A stretch of 15,139 bases of DNA, taken from the NCBI GenBank assembly GCA_003501385.1, contig DNPN01000013.1, positions 1 to 15,139 of the forward strand, in the 5' to 3' direction. Made by a program: the position numbers and the translations under genes. This document shows, in pieces, positions 13,711 to 15,139 of the stretch. Source of the DNA: Rhizobium sp. Its GTDB lineage: Bacteria > Pseudomonadota > Alphaproteobacteria > Rhizobiales > Rhizobiaceae. The notes under the pieces are model-generated. The model saw only the letters and a list, made by a program, of their open reading frames with translations, did no database searches and was not told where the DNA came from. Position 1 is the stretch's first letter. Every line of letters starts with the position of its first letter.

Positions 13711-14535
13711 ATGAAAAACAGTTTTGCCTGGCTGGCCGTTGCCGTTCTGGCGGCGGGGCCAGTGACGGCCGCCGATTTGTATCAGCCGGAGCCAGTGCCG
13801 CAGGGAGCTCCTGAGGTCCAGATTGCGGAGGTCTCCGGCTTATACTTGCGCGGAGACGTTGGCTATTCGTTTAACAAATTGCGTGGCGCGAATTATTTTC
13901 AGGGATCAAACGCTTCCTTGGTTGATTTCGATCAACACAAGATCAAGAATAGCTATTCGCTCGGAGCTGGCGTTGGTTATCAGATCAATAGCCATCTGCG
14001 CACCGATCTCACCTTTGACTATCTTGGCAAGTCGGATTTCACCGGCTCGACCCATGGCTCTTGCGGTGTTTCCTCGGCCTGCACATCGCGTGATCTGACC
14101 TCGATGCAAGCCTACACACTCATGGCCAATGCCTATGTTGACCTGGGCACCTATGCTGCCGTCACACCTTATATCGGCGCGGGCATGGGTGGTTCTTACG
14201 TCAAGTGGAACGACCTCAAGAACACCTCCTGCGCCAACGATGGCAGCGGCTGTGACGATACAGAAACCCATAATGGCCGTGGCAGCTGGCGCTTTGCCTA
14301 TCAGCTGATGGCGGGTGCAGCCATTGACATTACCTGCGACTGGAAGGCCGATGTAGGCTATCGCTTCCGTCAGACCACGTCAGGCGATATGTTTGGCTAT
14401 AAGGATAATGGCGGCCCGGGCCGCGACAAGGGCTTCTATAGCCACGATATTCACGTGGGTGCCCGTTACCAGTTTGGTGGATGCCCGCAACCTGTGGCTT
14501 ACGAGCCACCGCCGCAGCCGTTGGTGTATAAATAA
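13711..14535 (+). CDS. Outer-membrane beta-barrel protein (Omp25/opacity-like)
   Basis: Predicted outer-membrane barrel of 274 residues. The signal peptide MKNSFAWLAVAVLAAGPVTA is cut near residue 20 or 21 to leave (A)DLYQPEP, as in many rhizobial and Brucella surface proteins. The mature part alternates polar and hydrophobic residues in strands (LYLRGDVGYSFNK, YSLGAGVGYQIN, RTDLTFDYLG, VTPYIGAGMGGSYVKW, WKADVGYRFRQT, DIHVGARYQF) with longer Cys-containing loops. The last strand ends in Phe but is followed by a proline-rich tail (PQPVAYEPPPQPLVYK), so the barrel does not end at the C-terminus. GGAG lies nine bases before the ATG. It is a single-gene unit, bounded by a CtrA-type site and a terminator. 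The exact paralogue family is not certain. Confidence 0.85.
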   Translation: MKNSFAWLAVAVLAAGPVTAADLYQPEPVPQGAPEVQIAEVSGLYLRGDVGYSFNKLRGANYFQGSNASLVDFDQHKIKNSYSLGAGVGYQINSHLRTDLTFDYLGKSDFTGSTHGSCGVSSACTSRDLTSMQAYTLMANAYVDLGTYAAVTPYIGAGMGGSYVKWNDLKNTSCANDGSGCDDTETHNGRGSWRFAYQLMAGAAIDITCDWKADVGYRFRQTTSGDMFGYKDNGGPGRDKGFYSHDIHVGARYQFGGCPQPVAYEPPPQPLVYK

Positions 14536-14543
14536 GAGGCTTT

Positions 14544-14748
14544 AGAGCATTTCGAGTAAAAGTGTATTGCGGTTTTGCGTCTCGAAATGCGTAAAAACAG
14601 AAACTGAGAGCATTTTGCGATTCAAAGAAATCGCGAAATGCTCTAGAGTTTGTCAGGTTCAGTTTGAATCAGACAAACTCTAGCTTCTCTTATTTTCGTT
14701 TGTCTTTTCGGGAAAACCGGATTCCACTTTTCCCTTACAAGCTCTAGA
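14544..14748. repeat. Composite of inverted repeats downstream of the outer-membrane gene
   Basis: Four inverted repeats follow one another: GCATTTCGAG / CTCGAAATGC (14547-14590), AGAGCATTTTGCGATT with its partner (14607-14644), CTAGAGTTTGTC / GACAAACTCTAG (14643-14683), and GGGAAAA / TTTTCCC (14710-14734). The unit begins and ends with AGAGC- or GCTCTAGA-type sequence. Modules of this kind (AGAGCATTT..., GGAAAACCGGATTCCACTTTTCC) recur in intergenic regions of rhizobia and brucellae as I recall them. No coding sequence is present. It may also shape the 3' end of the mRNA. Confidence 0.7.
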
Positions 14749-14760
14749 GGCCAGATCAGC

Positions 14761-14793
14761 AAAACCCCGGCGCTGAGAATGTGCCGGGGTTTT
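14761..14793. terminator. Bidirectional Rho-independent terminator
   Basis: AAAACCCCGGC pairs perfectly with GCCGGGGTTTT around an 11-base loop. It has T runs on both strands and sits between convergent genes: the outer-membrane protein on plus, and the DoxX-like fragment on minus, whose stop is 18 bases away. Confidence 0.9.
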
Positions 14794-14810
14794 GGTGTTA
14801 TGACGGGTGA

Positions 14811-15098
14811 TCAAAATTCGCGTTTGATCAAGGCACGGTCAACCGAATGTGCGCCGCCGCCAAATGCCGCATAAAACAGGGCACCGCCGGCCCAGAATAT
14901 GGATGCGAGTTCGGCTTTACCCTGCACCTGTTCCAAAAAGACATGGCCACCATCGGCCAGCCGCGCCATTGCATTCGGCGTGAACAGTGCGACACCCGTG
15001 CCTTTCAGGGCGGAAATGCCTTCAGGGGTCAAAAGGGCCTCGCCATAGGGGTGGCTATAGTGAAACCATATTGCATAATTCTTTAAACCGGAATCGGT
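14811..15098 (-). pseudogene. 3' part of a DoxX-like membrane protein gene
   Basis: An open frame of 95 codons running from just after an in-frame TAA (15099-15101) to the stop at 14811. Its C-terminus GKAELASIFWAGGALFYAAFGGGAHSVDRALIKREF has the closing helix and GGGxxSVDR-IxxEF end found in DoxX-family proteins; only this part is recognisable. A whole DoxX protein is about 130 residues with four helices, and the expected N-terminal helices are missing. No ATG start precedes the conserved part; TTG at 15032 or ATG at 14969 would give only 73 or 52 residues. Upstream codons run straight into the palindromic repeat at 15071, so the gene is probably truncated by or next to the element. A short diverged intact gene cannot be ruled out. 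Confidence 0.45.
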
Positions 15099-15139
15099 TT
15101 AAAGAGAAAATTATGCAACACATATAAAGAGCTACAGCG
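15071..15139. repeat. Palindromic intergenic repeat, copy 2 (cut by window edge)
   Basis: Palindrome TTGCATAATT ... AATTATGCAA (15071-15118) with inner arms CTTTAAACCG / CGGTTTAAAG, followed by GCTACAGCG, the start of the second hairpin seen in the copy at 2420. Base changes in the inner arms are matched on both sides (ATCG/CGAT in copy 1, ACCG/CGGT here), so pairing is conserved. The rest of the element lies beyond the window. Confidence 0.8.

Overview
The window comes from an alphaproteobacterium of the Rhizobiales, most likely in the Rhizobium/Agrobacterium/Allorhizobium group. The evidence is the gene order (ruvC-ruvA-ruvB ... ybgC-tolQ-tolR-tolA-tolB-pal-cpoB-tilS), the protein sequences, an Omp25/opacity-type outer-membrane protein beginning ADLY after its signal peptide, CtrA-type TTAA-N7-TTAAC sites, and short palindromic intergenic repeats of a kind common in rhizobial genomes. 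The genus is inferred; there is no 16S or other decisive marker.

Layout. From 12333 down to 48 nearly everything is on the minus strand. First comes a tightly packed cluster: ruvC, ruvA, an unlisted 49-codon membrane-protein ORF (11025-11174), ruvB, a Tat-exported metallophosphoesterase, two paralogous Nudix hydrolases and the thioesterase ybgC. From ruvA onward every junction is abutting or overlapping. A 558-base non-coding region (7079-7636) separates ybgC from tolQ-tolR-tolA-tolB. A hairpin follows tolB. Pal has its own upstream region with CtrA-like half-sites and its own terminator. A palindromic repeat element follows, then cpoB (ybgF) overlapping tilS by four bases; tilS ends in a terminator-like hairpin that lies inside its coding sequence.

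On the plus strand, diverging from ruvC, are a luciferase-like (LLM) flavin oxidoreductase and an outer-membrane beta-barrel protein preceded by a full CtrA-type box. Downstream are a composite of inverted repeats, a strong bidirectional terminator, and the 3' part of a DoxX-like gene on the minus strand. The 5' side of that gene runs into a second copy of the palindromic element at the window edge.

Functionally, RuvABC branch-migrates and resolves Holliday junctions. TolQRA is the proton-motive-force driven motor that works with TolB, Pal and CpoB to constrict the outer membrane at division and keep the envelope intact. TilS makes lysidine in tRNA-Ile. The region is mostly conserved housekeeping DNA, and I do not see a clear new defence, toxin or biosynthetic system. 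The best leads are the small ORF between ruvA and ruvB, the CtrA-like sites at pal and the porin-like gene, the tandem Nudix pair, the terminator embedded in tilS, and the apparently truncated DoxX-like gene beside a repeat.
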